Shown in pieces: positions 20,450 through 31,222 of a stretch of DNA of 64,000 nt. Source of the DNA: Stomorhina lunata (Eukaryota > Arthropoda > Insecta > Diptera > Rhiniidae); the NCBI GenBank assembly GCA_933228675.1, contig OW121742.1, positions 39,841,255-39,905,254 on the forward strand, given 5' to 3'. A model generated the notes under the pieces. The model worked only from the letters and a program-made list of their open reading frames with translations. It was not told the origin of the DNA and searched no databases. The translations under genes were made by a program, and so were the position numbers. Numbering within the stretch: the first letter of the stretch is position 1; each line of letters starts with the position of its first letter.

Positions 20450-21920
20450 ATTTACCCAGACGTACAGATTTTTTACCACTTTTTTTTGTTTCAAACCAAT
20501 TTCAAATATTTGAAAGGCCAGAATTCTAGAGATCTAATTTGAAAAACCTAGGTTGGAAACCAAACTGACTTAGGACCATTTTCGACCATACGTCCTTACA
20601 AAAATTTTGAATTAGATAAATCTATTAAAAGGAATTTTTACAGCTTTAAAATCTTAAAGAAATTGATTGTTCTCTGATCTAAAATAGATGACTAAATGTC
20701 ACGCCCACTTTTTGTTCTGAATAGAAGTTACTTTTAAAGAAAAATTTATCATAAAAAATTTCTAAAATTTTCCAAAACTTGCCGATTGCCATTTTTTTAA
20801 AATTTGAAATAAATGGATTTTTCCCGGATGTAAAATAGATTTATAAATCCCTAGCGCACTTTTTGTTTCGAATATATGATATTTTTGAAGAAAAATTTAT
20901 TTAAAAAAATGTCTAAAAATATGATCATTTGATATAAGAAACGGATGATATGAAACAGATGCAAATTTTCGTTGCCAAGTCCACATTTTGTTAAGAATAT
21001 AAGATATTTTTTTGGAAGAAAAATTTATCGTAAAAAATGTATTTTTAAATATGATCGTTTGAGATGTTTGTCTAAGTTTTGAGAATAATAGACGAATCAA
21101 AGTTCATATACAAATTTTTCCGATTTCCATGCCCATTTTTGTATATATCTTATATAAACCGGTTTTTAAAGCAAATTTAAAGAATCAAATTTCTTCTAAG
21201 ATTTGAGAAAGGTGGAGAATCAAACCTGCATTAGTTGGTCGTACTAAAACCTTTCCGATCGTCGTACAAAAATCTTCCTGATTGGCACGCCCATTTTAGG
21301 AAATATCTTATATAAATCGGTTTTTAAAACAAAATTAAAAAAGCAAACTTGTTCTAAGATTTGAGACTCATAAACGAATTAAACCAACTTTGGTTGGTCA
21401 TAAAAAAATCTTTCTGATTTCCACGCCCATTTTTGGAAATATCTTACATAAATCGGTTTTTGGAACTAGTTTAGAAAACCAATTTAGTTCTAAACTTAAG
21501 ACAGATGAACGAATTAAACCAGCTATAGGTGGTCATAAAAAAATCTTTCTGATTTCCACGCCCATTTTTGGAAATATCTTACATAAATCGGTTTTTGGAA
21601 CTAGTTTAGAGAACCAATTTTGTTCTAAACTTAAGACAGTTGAACAAATTAAATCTGCATTAGTTGGTCGTACAAATACCTTTCCGATTTCCACGCCTAG
21701 TTTAGAGATATCTTACATAAACCGGTTTTTGAAACTAGTTTTAATAAGACATTTTTTCATTGACTTTACACAGATAAAGGAATTTAACCTGCTTTTATTA
21801 GTTGGACGTACATATACCTTTCGGATTTTTTTCGCCGTTTTTGGGTATCTCGTTTCATTAGTATTCGTCTTTTCTAAGACTAGGCAAATTAAACCTGTAT
21901 GATTTGGTAATATACATTTT
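20450..21920. repeat. ~135-bp degenerate tandem repeat (CACGCCCATTTT type)
   Basis: The landmark TTTCCACGCCCATTTTTGG followed by AAATATCTTACATAAATCGG occurs at about 21287, 21423, 21558 and 21693 (spacing near 135), with older units upstream. 135 is a multiple of three, so the array leaves a 170-codon open frame (21390-21902) encoding near-identical 45-residue blocks. This is a by-product of the repeat and not a gene. Confidence 0.75.
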
Positions 21921-21929
21921 TTTCGATTA

Positions 21930-22830
21930 CCACGCCCATTAATTCGGTTTTCACGCCTATTATTTCGATTTTCGGATATTCGGATTTAAAGATAAGTGTG
22001 AACAATAAAAAGTTGTTCATATAAAATCTTTTTCAATTGTGGCAACCAAATCTTACATAAACCGGATTTGAGACGCCCACTTGGACGTTTAAAATCTATT
22101 TCGATTTCCACGCCTACTTTAAGAAATATCTAATTAAACCAGGATTTTAAAAACTGGTTTGAAATAACTTAAAGTTAATCACATAAAGTCCTTTTTGATT
22201 GTGGCAACCAATTATTACATAAACCGGATAAATATATTTTGAGACGTCCACTCGGACGTTTAAAATCTATTTCGATTCCACGCTGACTTTAAGGAATATC
22301 TAATAAAACCAGGATTTTGAAAACTGGATTGAAAAAACTAGAATTTCATTCTTTTAATTGCGGCAACCAAATCTTGGATACCCCGAGTAAATTTATTTGA
22401 AACGCTTGAAATCTATTTTCTGGGCGTTTAAAATCTATTTCTGTTGCCACGCCCACTCTAAGAAATACCTTATAAAGCTAGGAATTTGAAAACTTGTTTG
22501 AAAAAAACTAGAAGTTGGTCATAGAAAATACTTTTTAATTGTGGCAATTAAATCTTGCATAAACCGGATAAATTTATTTTGAGGTGGCCATTTGGACGTT
22601 TCAAATCTAGTTTGTTTTCCCCGCCCACTTTAATAAATATCAAATAAAAGCAGTATTTTGAGAACTGTTTAAAAAAAACTAAAAACTGGTCATCAAATGC
22701 TTTTCTATTGTGAGACGCCTACTTGCACGCTTAAAATCTAGTCCGATTGCCACGCCCACTTTAAGAAATATCTTATAAAACTAGGATTTTGGAAATTGGT
22801 TTAAAAAACTAGAAGTCGATCATATAAAAT
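21930..22830. repeat. ~170-bp degenerate tandem repeat (GGACGTTTAAAATCTA type)
   Basis: The landmark GGACGTTTAAAATCTATTTC plus CCACGCC(C/T)AC recurs near 22084, 22254, 22424, 22592 and 22725. Units also share ACCAGGATTTTGAAAACTGG and TTGTGGCAACCAAATCTT. It follows the 135-bp array and shares the CCACGCCCA motif with it, so the two arrays probably have a common origin. Confidence 0.7.
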
Positions 22831-23100
22831 TCTTTTGAATATTCCATAATGAACATGTATTCAATGGATACTATATATGCCATTCTATGAATCTGATTTA
22901 ATCTTATGACTTTAATCAAATTTCGTCTATAGATGGATGGCCTATCCATCTTTCTTGAAGATTATACTTTTCGTCAGTCAATTAAATTTCCGTTTTTTTT
23001 TCTTGTAAAATCTTTTTAAAATATTAAAATTTATATAAATTTTTTCCGAGACAATATTGGCAAAAGTAAAATATATTTGTAAATTGTTTTTTTTTTTTTT
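22831..23100. other. Intergenic DNA with T-tract
   Basis: No gene. An uninterrupted T run ends just before the hairpin at 23107. Confidence 0.45.
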
Positions 23101-23106
23101 TTTGTA

Positions 23107-23140
23107 AACTTTTAGTTCCGTACAGACGGAACTAAAAGTT
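23107..23140. repeat. Perfect 15-bp stem hairpin
   Basis: The arm AACTTTTAGTTCCGT (23107-23121), a four-base loop ACAG and the exact complement ACGGAACTAAAAGTT (23126-23140) form a perfect inverted repeat preceded by a long T tract. The stem is too short for a canonical animal pre-miRNA. It may be a foldback remnant. Confidence 0.8.
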
Positions 23141-24575
23141 GTTTTAATGGCGCTGATATTAAAAATTCTTTATTTTAATACTTTTAAATTCAAGTTGAAT
23201 CTTTTGATTTAATTTGTTTTGAAATATTATACTCAAAGGATTTCCTTAAAGTTTTGTTTTAGTTGAAAAAGGGGTGTTTTTTTCTTTTTCAAAATTTTTA
23301 AAGCTTTCAAGTTTTTGCTCTCTATTATTATAATTACTAGATATTTTTCCTGCCTTCTGTCTTTTTTTTTTATTAGATATATTATAAATTAGGTAATTGC
23401 TTGTATTTGGCTTAGGAAATCTTTTCATTTCAATTCAATAATTTCCTGATAAAAATTTTTCTATTCTCCCAAAGAATTCGTTCTACTTCAATTCAATTGT
23501 ACAAAACACACTCAACATAATCGATAAATTCCAAGATTTTTTTTCTGTTCCTTTAGACTGTAACAGTTTTTGTTGGTTTGTTTTAAGGGAATTTTTTTTT
23601 TTGTGAAATAATTTTGAATGAAACTTTTGTGAATACCTTTTGTTTTTATAAACTTTTTTTCTAGAAGCAAAATTGTTAAGGAATTTTTTTCTTTAAATTT
23701 TCCAAATTTCCTTGGTTTCTTTATTTTTTTTTTGCAATGGAATTTTTTTTTAATATTTTCTTTTGTAATTTTAATATAATTTTTCTGCTTTTAATTTTCT
23801 TTTCAAAAATTGCCTTGTGCTTTTTATTATATATTTTTTGTTAAATTGTTTTTTTTTCTTCTGTTGTTGTTGGTATGAAATATAATTTTATTTTATCTTC
23901 TATTATAATATACAACAATATTTTTTGTGTTAAGTACTCTCTCGCGCCGTCATGAAATGACTGCTTAAATATAAATTGTAAACTGAACATTTCAATACAA
24001 AAATTTCAAGCATTTTCAATATTTTTCTTACCCCCTTACAACCCAAAACCAAACCAAAGTGACATTCATACACACTCAACTGTTATAATTCCGTACAAAA
24101 ACAAACGAGAAATTCTAAAAATTGCACTTTTCTGCTTTTTTTTGCTGTGTTAAGCTTTTTTCGTCTAATTTTTCTCTTTCATTACAAATGTTTATTATCT
24201 GATATCTTTATTTAATATTCTCAACCCTGTTTTGTAATCAAAACAAAAACCAGAAAAATGAGCCTAATATTAAGCTCGCAAGTTATTTCTCTCTTTTTGT
24301 AAACTTTTGCTATATTCCATCTCTTTATCGTTTCTCTTTATTTTTCGCTTAATATCACAGTTATTTCTTTGCAAAAACACACTTTTCTTCCTGAGTATCT
24401 GTTTATTTCTTGTTTGGTTCCTCTTACTTTCCTTCTCTGTTTCCTCTTTTTTTTACTTCCTTTTTTGCTTGCGATTCTTTTGAAACAACCCGGCGTATAC
24501 GTGATAACGTCAAAGTCTTTTGTGTTGTATTTTTGTTTTAAGATACGCGTTATTTTCCTTCATGTCGTCTTTTAT
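23141..24575. other. AT-rich non-coding DNA
   Basis: No recognisable gene or repeat. Poly-T and TTG-rich stretches resemble fly intron or intergenic sequence. The hydrophobic plus-strand frame at 24369-24686 is low-complexity, runs into the adjacent minisatellite, and is not supported. Confidence 0.45.
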
Positions 24576-24578
24576 ATA

Positions 24579-25938
24579 CGAGGGCAGGTCAATAAGTTCA
24601 AAACTAAAAAAAAAAAATTCTATAGAAAATATTTTTATCAAAAATTTTTCTATAGAAAATCTTTTTTATCAAAAATTTTTCTATAGAAAATTTTTTTATC
24701 AAAATTTTCTATAGAAAATTTTTTTATTAAAAATTTTTCTATAGAAAATTTTTTTTTAAAAATTTTTCTATAGAAAATTTTTTTATCAAAAATTTTTCTA
24801 TAGAAAATTTTTTTTTTATCAAAAATTTTTCTATATCAAATTTTTTTTATCAAAAAATTTTCCATAGAAAATTTTTTTATCAAAAATTTTTCTATAGAAA
24901 ATTTTTTTATCAAAAAGTTTTCTATATAGAATTTTGTATCAAAAACTTTTATATAAAAAAATTTTTCTATAGACAATTTTTTTTATCAAAAATATTTCTA
25001 TAGAAAATTTTTTTATCAAAATATTTCTATAGAAAATTTTTTGATCAAAAAGTTTTCTATAGAAATTTTTTATCAAAAAATTTTTCTATAGAAATTTTTT
25101 TTATCAAAAATTTTTCCATAGAAAATTTTTTTATCTTAAATTTTTCTATAGAAAATTTTTTTATAAAAACTTTTTCTATAGAAATTTTTTATCAAAAATT
25201 TTTCAATAGAAATTTTTTTATCAAAAATTTTTTTTATCAAAAATTTTTCTATAGAAATTTTTTATCAAAAATTGTTCAAAAGAAATTTTTTTATCAAAAA
25301 TTTTTCTATAGAATTTTTTTTAACAAAAATTTTTCTATAGAAAATTTTTTTTATCAAAAATATTTTTTTATCAAAAATTTTTCTATAGAAATTTTATTAT
25401 CAAAAATTTTTCTATAGAAATTTTTTTATCAAAAATTTTTCTACAGAAATTTTTTTATAGAAATTTTTTATCAAAAATTTTTCTAAAGAAAATTTTTTAT
25501 GAAACATATTTTTATAGAAAATCTTTTTATCAAAAAAAAAAAAATTTTTTCAATAGAAATTTTTTATCAAAAATTTTTCTACAGAAATTTTTTATCAAAA
25601 ATTTTTCTACAGAAATTTTTTATCAAAAATTTGTATCGAAAATTTTTTATCTAAAAATTGTCCAAAGAAAAATATTTTTATGAAAAATACTTCCATAAAA
25701 AAATTTTTGTTTCGAAAATTAAAAAAAAAAATATCAAACACCTATTTTTGTTGAAGAAACTTTTTATCAAAAATTTCTATCGAAAATTTTTTATCTAAAA
25801 ATTTTCCAAAGAAAAATATTTTTGTGAAAAATTCTTCCATAAAAAGTTTTTGTTTCGAAAATTTAAAAAAAATGTCGAACACCTGTTTTTGTTGAAGAAA
25901 TTTCATTGGTTCGCACAACGTGCCAGCGTCGGCCCTCG
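24579..25938. mobile_element. Mariner-ended unit filled by a ~31-bp minisatellite
   Basis: The left boundary is TA followed by CGAGGGCAGGTCAATAAGTT, which looks like a mariner terminal inverted repeat. The right boundary, reverse complemented, is CGAGGGCCGACGC next to TA. The 1360-bp length matches a mariner element, but the interior is a minisatellite, with only the last ~60 bp non-repetitive. The inverted ends match well over only about 8-10 positions, so mariner origin is probable and not proven. Confidence 0.5.
24605..25720. repeat. ~31-bp minisatellite, TCTATAGAAAA type
   Basis: About 35 degenerate units built from TTTTTCTATAGAAAATTTTT followed by TTATCAAAAA. Each has a dyad, AAATTTTTCTATAGAAAATTT, centred on CTATAG. 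Unit length is 31 bp where it is cleanest (24640-24800). The plus-strand frames ending in it are artefacts. Confidence 0.85.
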
Positions 25939-26350
25939 TATTTTGTTATCCTTTATGGAAAATTTTCCATTTTATGTTTAGCTTTATAATCTCAAATAAA
26001 TTTATATGACCAACAACGGAAATGGTTAAGAAATCTCCAGAGACATCAAAACAGAAAACCGTCAGATTATTTTGTAGAGAAAATCAAAATAATACAAAGT
26101 GACTGTTAGACTCGGTAGAGAATGATTTGGTTCTGGTTTTTTAATACCCATTTAGCTAGAGTGACTGATGGTATTTTGTTAGGAATATGAAAGGTGTTTT
26201 GAGTGCTTATTAATAGAGGTATGTTACAAATTGCCTTCGGATTTGAATGAACATAGTCGAATTTTGATCGAAATGTTTTTAGGATCTATATAATCGTATT
26301 TTTAGCCTTCGAGATATTCTGATCTTTATATCTTTTGCGCAAAATCCCAA
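25939..26350. other. Intergenic DNA, no gene seen
   Basis: Sequence of ordinary composition for this window; nothing recognised. Confidence 0.4.
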
Positions 26351-26369
26351 AATTAATTTGATTTCCATT

Positions 26370-26450
26370 GTTCTTATATTATCAGTTTAAAGAAAAGTTC
26401 CTATACCACATTACCAGCCTATACCACATTACCCACACTTATTGTAGTCT
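26370..26450. repeat. Dispersed repeat family R2 fragment
   Basis: Contains AAGAAAAGTTCCTATACCAC, ATTACCAGCC and a second TATACCACATTACC unit, the same right-hand end as copies at 4390, 4710 and 57914. Confidence 0.6.
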
Positions 26451-26499
26451 TGGAATTTTGTTCGAAATAAAAAATTTGGTGGTGTAGGGGATGTTGGGC

Positions 26500-26890
26500 A
26501 CCAAACAACGGCTCCGATTGGTCTTAACTAGGTAAGCTTAGACTTATCTTGTTTATCTTTAATCTCAACTGTAGATACTGACCTCTTCGTGGTATCACCC
26601 GGGGACTACGTCAACACCTCTTAGTGTAGTGAGCTAACAAGTGCCGCGAGCTCTCTCGTAAGAACGATAAAAATACGGGTTAGGACGTCGGGCTAGTAAC
26701 CCACTATTAGAATAAAAACGCCCCTCTAATCTAAGAAAAGAACGTCCGAAACTTCTATGGAAAGATCAAGGAGAAGAAAGTCTTTTAAAGGTTGTCATAC
26801 AAATTTGGGGAATATGCGCTCAAGATCGAAGAGCATGGAATTCTAAAATATGCTCGGCCTTTGACCTTAACAGTTTGTAAATATCTTATA
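26500..26890 (+). mobile_element. Possible 5' leader fragment of a LINE
   Basis: This patch is markedly less AT-rich than its surroundings. Phrases such as GGTATCACCCGGGGACTACG, ACACCTCTTAGTGTAGTGAG, ACGGGTTAGGACGTCGGGCT and AGTAACCCACTATT resemble the leader of non-LTR retrotransposons that encode an endonuclease and reverse transcriptase in many arthropods. No open frame remains. The assignment rests on remembered sequence style, so it is tentative; fragments of probably similar elements lie at 35640 and 63458. Confidence 0.35.
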
Positions 26891-26914
26891 TTCTTAAACG
26901 AGCAATAATTGTAT

Positions 26915-28250
26915 ATATATATATAGAATGGCTATCTCGAAAACGGCTCTAATGATTTTGATAAAATTTGTACAGTGGGTATCTTTTTTGATGTATAGGT
27001 CGAAGAAGAAGGGACTTTTGGAACTTTTACCTCTAAGAGGGTAAAAACTGGTAAAAAGGGGAAAAAATCGAAAACGCTATGTCTCCTAAAGTAATAGGTA
27101 TAGAAACAAAATTAAAATTACGTTTTAAACAGCTTTGAAAATAAGCGGACAGGTGTTTGGTACTTTTTTGAAACTATGTCCGATAGGGGGTAACAAAGGG
27201 TGAAAATTGTTTTTTTGGCACCTTTTTAACCCACTCTTATATTTTAAACTAAAGAATATATAAAGAAACTTGGTACTGCAATCAATAGATATAAAAAAAA
27301 CATGAAACACATATTTGGTACTTTTTTGATTTTGGAGCCAAAATGGGTAAAAAAAGGGATAAAATGATAACTTAACATCTCCAAAAAAATATGAATAGGA
27401 ACATTATACATTATGTTAAATGCGTTTTAAAAAAATGTACCGAATTCAATTGGCACCAAAAAAGTACCAAATATACATATGGAACTTTTAGAAATTAGGG
27501 AATAAAAAGGGGGAAAAATTAGTATTATTTTAAACAAATGAATGTTTGTCTGTATGTATGTTCTTTATAGAATAGTAAACTGTGAATTTGATTGTGTTAT
27601 GCTCTTTAGCGAAGATGTTGCGGATAAGCCGGCGAAGGTTTTAAAGTTGATAAGACTAATTTCCGACAGATGGCGCCACTGAAAATTACTAAAAATTAAT
27701 TAAATCGTAAACTGTACATTTGATCATGCTATGATCTTTAGCAAAGTTGTAGCGCATGAGCCGACGAAGGCTTTTTAGTTGGTATGAATAATTTCCGACA
27801 GGTGGCGCTACAGAAACTTACTCAAAGTCAATTTAATCGTAATCTGTACATTTAATCATGCTACAATCTTTAGCAAAGTTGTTGCACATGAGCCGACGAA
27901 GGTTTCTTAGTTGGTATGAAGAAATTTCGACAGGTGGCGCTACTGAAAATTACTTAAAGTCAATTTAATCGTATGCTGTACATTTAATCATGCTATAATC
28001 TTCAGCAAAGTTGTTACGGATAAGCCGAAGAAGGTTTATGAATTGGAATAAGCAAAGTCCGACAGGTGGCGGCACAGAAAACTACTCAAAATGAATTAAA
28101 TCGTAAACTGTGCATTTGATCAGACTATAATCTTTAGCAAAGTTGTTGCGCATGAGTCGACAGAGGTTTCTGTTGATATGAATAATTTCCAAAATTATTC
28201 AAAATGAGTTAAACTGTAAACTATGCAAACTATGTGTTGGTCGGACAAAA
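26915..28250 (+). repeat. Interspersed repeat F1 with 132-bp internal tandem units (copy 1)
   Basis: A non-coding element with two parts. The 5' part contains poly-G/A phrases such as GGTAAAAAGGGGAAAAAATC, AGGTGTTTGGTACTTTTTTG and GGTACTTTTTTGATTTTGG. The 3' part has about five tandem ~132-bp units with AGCAAAGTTGT, GAGCCGACGAAGG and TCCGACAGGTGGCGCTAC (TGGCG at 27671, 27803, 27935, 28067). The same element in inverted orientation is at 43765-45008. Internal tandem repeats at one end are a feature of Helitron-like/DINE elements, but no diagnostic terminus was found. Confidence 0.7.
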
Positions 28251-28845
28251 TAAATCAAATAATTCAAAATTAACTGAATATTTCTACAATGTCTTTCCTC
28301 TAAATTTATTTTAGCACTTTATAATATAAAATATATAAAAACTTTAAAATTTTCCTCAAAATGCTTATCATAAAGCTCCGAGCAAGGCTCGGTCTACCAG
28401 GTACTAGTCCATTTAATTCCTTGAACAAATGGTTTCATTCCGAAAACAATTTTAGTAATAATATTGGACTAATTGATTTTGACTCTGACAAAACATTAAA
28501 AATCGTATTGTTAGTTTTCGAGATATTCTGATCTTTATATATAATATGGTCATATGGAAACAAGGGGTCAAGGATTATTATTAGAACCTTATCCATCCAT
28601 TTGTATAATTTTCAAGTATAGAATATTTTGGACAACATTTTTATTAAAATTTCTTTTTTTTCCTCCACGTATAGTTATCATGTGGATTACTGACAGTTAG
28701 CGACATTGTCAGCAATTTTGATAACTGTCACGTGATTTATGTTTTTACTTGGATTTTTTTATTTTAAACCTAAAAAAGCGATGACTCAAAGTTTTATTAG
28801 CGATAAAGTGCAATTGCATTTTTTTAATACAGTTGACACAAACAT
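28251..28845. other. Intergenic DNA, no gene seen
   Basis: Nothing recognised except short phrases also seen in other fly repeats (GTTTTCGAGATATTCTGATC at 28520 and 26299). Confidence 0.4.
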
Positions 28846-29554
28846 ACAGCCATGGGCATAGAAATAGGACACCTGCATGTGATAGAGTTCAATTACCTAT
28901 ATTATGACTGAAGTTATGACTTTTATTCCATAAATTTGTTTTATGCATTATGTAACACGATGATTGCCTGTCGAATCTATTAAGAATCACTTTCTGAGTC
29001 GATTAAGCGATTTCAGTCCGTCCGTTCGTCCGGCTGGCTGGACCCCCATGTAAACCATGTAATCAAAGTACAGTTCGCAATTCTAAAGATAATTTGATGA
29101 AATTTGGCACAGATAATTTTTTGATAGTGGTATCATGGCTATTGAAATTCTTCAAAATCGGTACCATAAATAATATGGTACTTGCCATAGGTCCCAATTC
29201 CCGGTATTGATATTTTGACCACAAATATCAATGTTTTTACATGAAATTTAAAACAAATACTGCTTATGTAAACCAAAATCACTGTACCAAATTTCGTTGA
29301 AATCGGTCAACGTTTGACTATAGCTGTCATACAAACTTATGTGTCAAAACGGACTAAATTGTACAAAAATCCCTTAAAGGCTCGTAAATCTGAAGATAAT
29401 GAGAATATTAAGCTTATTTATATGTAATCAATTTGCCAAATTTCGAGATAATCAGTCCACATTTGACCCCAGTTCCCATATAAGTCCAAATGAGAGAAAC
29501 AGCTTAAATATATAAGTTTTGAGAAAATGTTTGTATGATGGCAAAATTTAGCAA

Positions 29555-29988
29555 ATATTTGTATTTAAACAGGAAAAAGTACACCTTTGACCTAAGTGCT
29601 GAAGGGTATCGTATGGTATCGGACTTGACCGACTATAGCACTTTATTACTTATTTTAGTACTGTAAAGTTGCGCCATTAGTTGTTATTTAGACGCAATGT
29701 TTAAGCTTTTTTGTTCCACAGCCAATTTTATTTCTTTACATCGGCGGCGTGTTAATAAAAATCATAACTTCATATTTGTATTTAAACAGGAAAAAGTACA
29801 CCTTTGACCTAAGTGCTGAAGGGTATCGTATGGTATCGGACTTGACCGACTATAGCACTTTATTACTTATTTTAGTACTGTAAAGTTGCGCCATTAGTTG
29901 TTATTTAGACGCAATGTTTAAGCTTTTTTGTTCCACAGCCAATTTTATTTCTTTACATCGGCGGCGTGTTAATAAAAATCATAACTTC
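29555..29988. repeat. Perfect 217-bp tandem duplication
   Basis: 29555-29771 and 29772-29988 are identical by eye across all 217 positions; identity ends exactly at one base outside each border. Either a very recent duplication or an assembly artefact. Confidence 0.92.
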
Positions 29989-29990
29989 AG

Positions 29991-30279
29991 GCAAAGACTC
30001 TATAATATAAAGATATTGCACTCAATACATTTGTTTTCAGTCAAAAGTGAAATTAAAGTGGATAAAAAACAATGAAAAACACCTAAACGCACAAACAAAC
30101 ATACATTTCATCAGCACGTGTGTGTGCCTTAGATTTCTCTCATTGGATAATCGTCGCCATTAGTTGTTTCCAAATTAGAATAAAAGCGGTATACTCTCTG
30201 TTTTATGGGACTTATTGAAAAGACCATATGGCAAATCAATATATGAAAGTGCAATATCTTTCCATTAAAGAGTCTTTGC
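29991..30279 (-). mobile_element. MITE family M1, copy 2
   Basis: The left end is GCAAAGACTCTATAATATA; the right end, reverse complemented, is GCAAAGACTCTTTAATGG. Both are followed by AAAGATATTGCACT. The 289-bp interior reads, on the minus strand, the same CCAATGAGAGAAA and TGAAAGTGCAATAT segments as copies at 17643 and 34533. It is nested inside the 28847-30352 element. Confidence 0.7.
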
Positions 30280-30354
30280 TTAAGGTTATGTTTGGAAAAT
30301 ATAAGCGATCGAACTCGTAACACATACAGTCTTATTTCTATGTCCATGGCTGTA

Positions 30355-30720
30355 TGAATGCCTTAAAATAATTAAAAAATATATTGAAATAAACTTCTTT
30401 ATAAATTCCCTACTCCTGAAAATATACCCTTTACTTTAGGTCTCACTCCGTATTTGCGATCAGCTTTTATTCATACATCCAACACAAGTTGTCTCATGTT
30501 CCTTTAAAAAAAATTAAGGTCATATTTTATTTATTTATTATATAAAATTTTATTGTATCTAAATATTATTGTCCCCTATATTATCCACCTCTAAGAATAA
30601 AATCTTGAAAGTATATTTTGTCATACCTCGTAGTACATGTGCATAATAAACTAAATATTTTTTTTGGTTGCCAGGCACCAGCACCCCTTTTCTTCGTCTT
30701 TCTTTTACTACCTACTTGAA
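30355..30720. other. Intergenic DNA, no gene seen
   Basis: No feature recognised. The 76-residue minus-strand frame at 30581-30811 spans the start of a transposon relic and is not supported. Confidence 0.4.
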
Positions 30721-30723
30721 CAC

Positions 30724-30745
30724 TATTATTTAGAGCAGGGGTGGG
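30724..30745 (+). mobile_element. Possible hAT-type terminus
   Basis: CAGGGGTGGGCA at about 30735 is the kind of sequence that begins many hAT transposons. No matching inverted end or 8-bp target duplication was found, so this is only a hint; a hAT transposase scrap lies at 33714-33959. Confidence 0.25.
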
Positions 30746-30776
30746 CACGCATGATGTCAATGAGAGCTTTTTAACG

Positions 30777-31222
30777 ATCAAAATAGACTGCAAAAAAAGT
30801 ACGGGAAACATAATTAAAGCTTTTCAAAAAAATTAATCGTCGGCTTTAAAAAAATAACAAAAAATCTGAAAGTTGACCTTCGAACTCTTTCAAATCCCAC
30901 TAAACGGGATAATAACTAGGAGGTAGAAAAGGTCCCAGGAATAGAAGTAGAGAAAACTCCTTCGAAAAACGCCTAACACTTCGATCAACTCCCGGCCAAG
31001 ATTTTTATTTGTCTGAAAGAAATTTCTCGTGTTTCTCGTTTGCAGATGTGGCAAAAGAATTCAAGCATTTGTGGCATCAGTCACAATAAACACAGAAATT
31101 TATATAACGGAGTGCCCACAAAAACGGCTTTTACCTTTTTTGAGACATCACTACCGAGTGCCTACATATTTTTGGCCTGATTTGCCTACATATTTTTGGC
31201 CTGATTTGCCTACATATTTTTA
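30777..31222 (+). pseudogene. DD37E transposase relic (third copy, internally deleted)
   Basis: The start ATCAAAATAGACTGC matches the start-codon region of the two larger DD37E copies (ATG mutated to ATA/ATAG), followed by GTTGACCTTCGAACTC. After an internal deletion the sequence resumes at 31045 with a peptide containing FVASVTINTEIYI and KRLLPFLRHHYRVPTYFWPD, equivalent to the segment leading to the second catalytic aspartate. A 23-bp stretch encoding PTYFWPDL is then repeated three times in tandem. No third catalytic region is left. Confidence 0.75.

Larger units (their letters stand above)
28847..30352. mobile_element. 1.5-kb TIR element with TA target duplication, non-autonomous
   Basis: The left end CAGCCATGGGCATAGAAATA and the right end (reverse complement) CAGCCATGGACATAGAAATA form an inverted repeat of about 24 bp with two mismatches. 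TA flanks both ends (28845-28846, 30353-30354). Length (1506 bp) and TA target fit the Tc1/mariner superfamily. No transposase remains: the interior carries a GTCC/GTCY-rich proto-microsatellite (29015-29045), a perfect 217-bp tandem duplication and a nested M1 MITE. Confidence 0.78.

Noticed and set aside
21390..21902. 170-codon frame with two near-identical 45-residue blocks
   Set aside because: By-product of a 135-bp tandem repeat; neighbouring units are out of frame and contain stops.
23107..23140. pre-miRNA hairpin
   Set aside because: A 15-bp stem with a 4-base loop is too short for Drosha/Dicer processing.
24369..24714. Hydrophobic plus-strand frames resembling membrane peptides
   Set aside because: Poly-T-derived F/L-rich sequence that runs into the 31-bp minisatellite.
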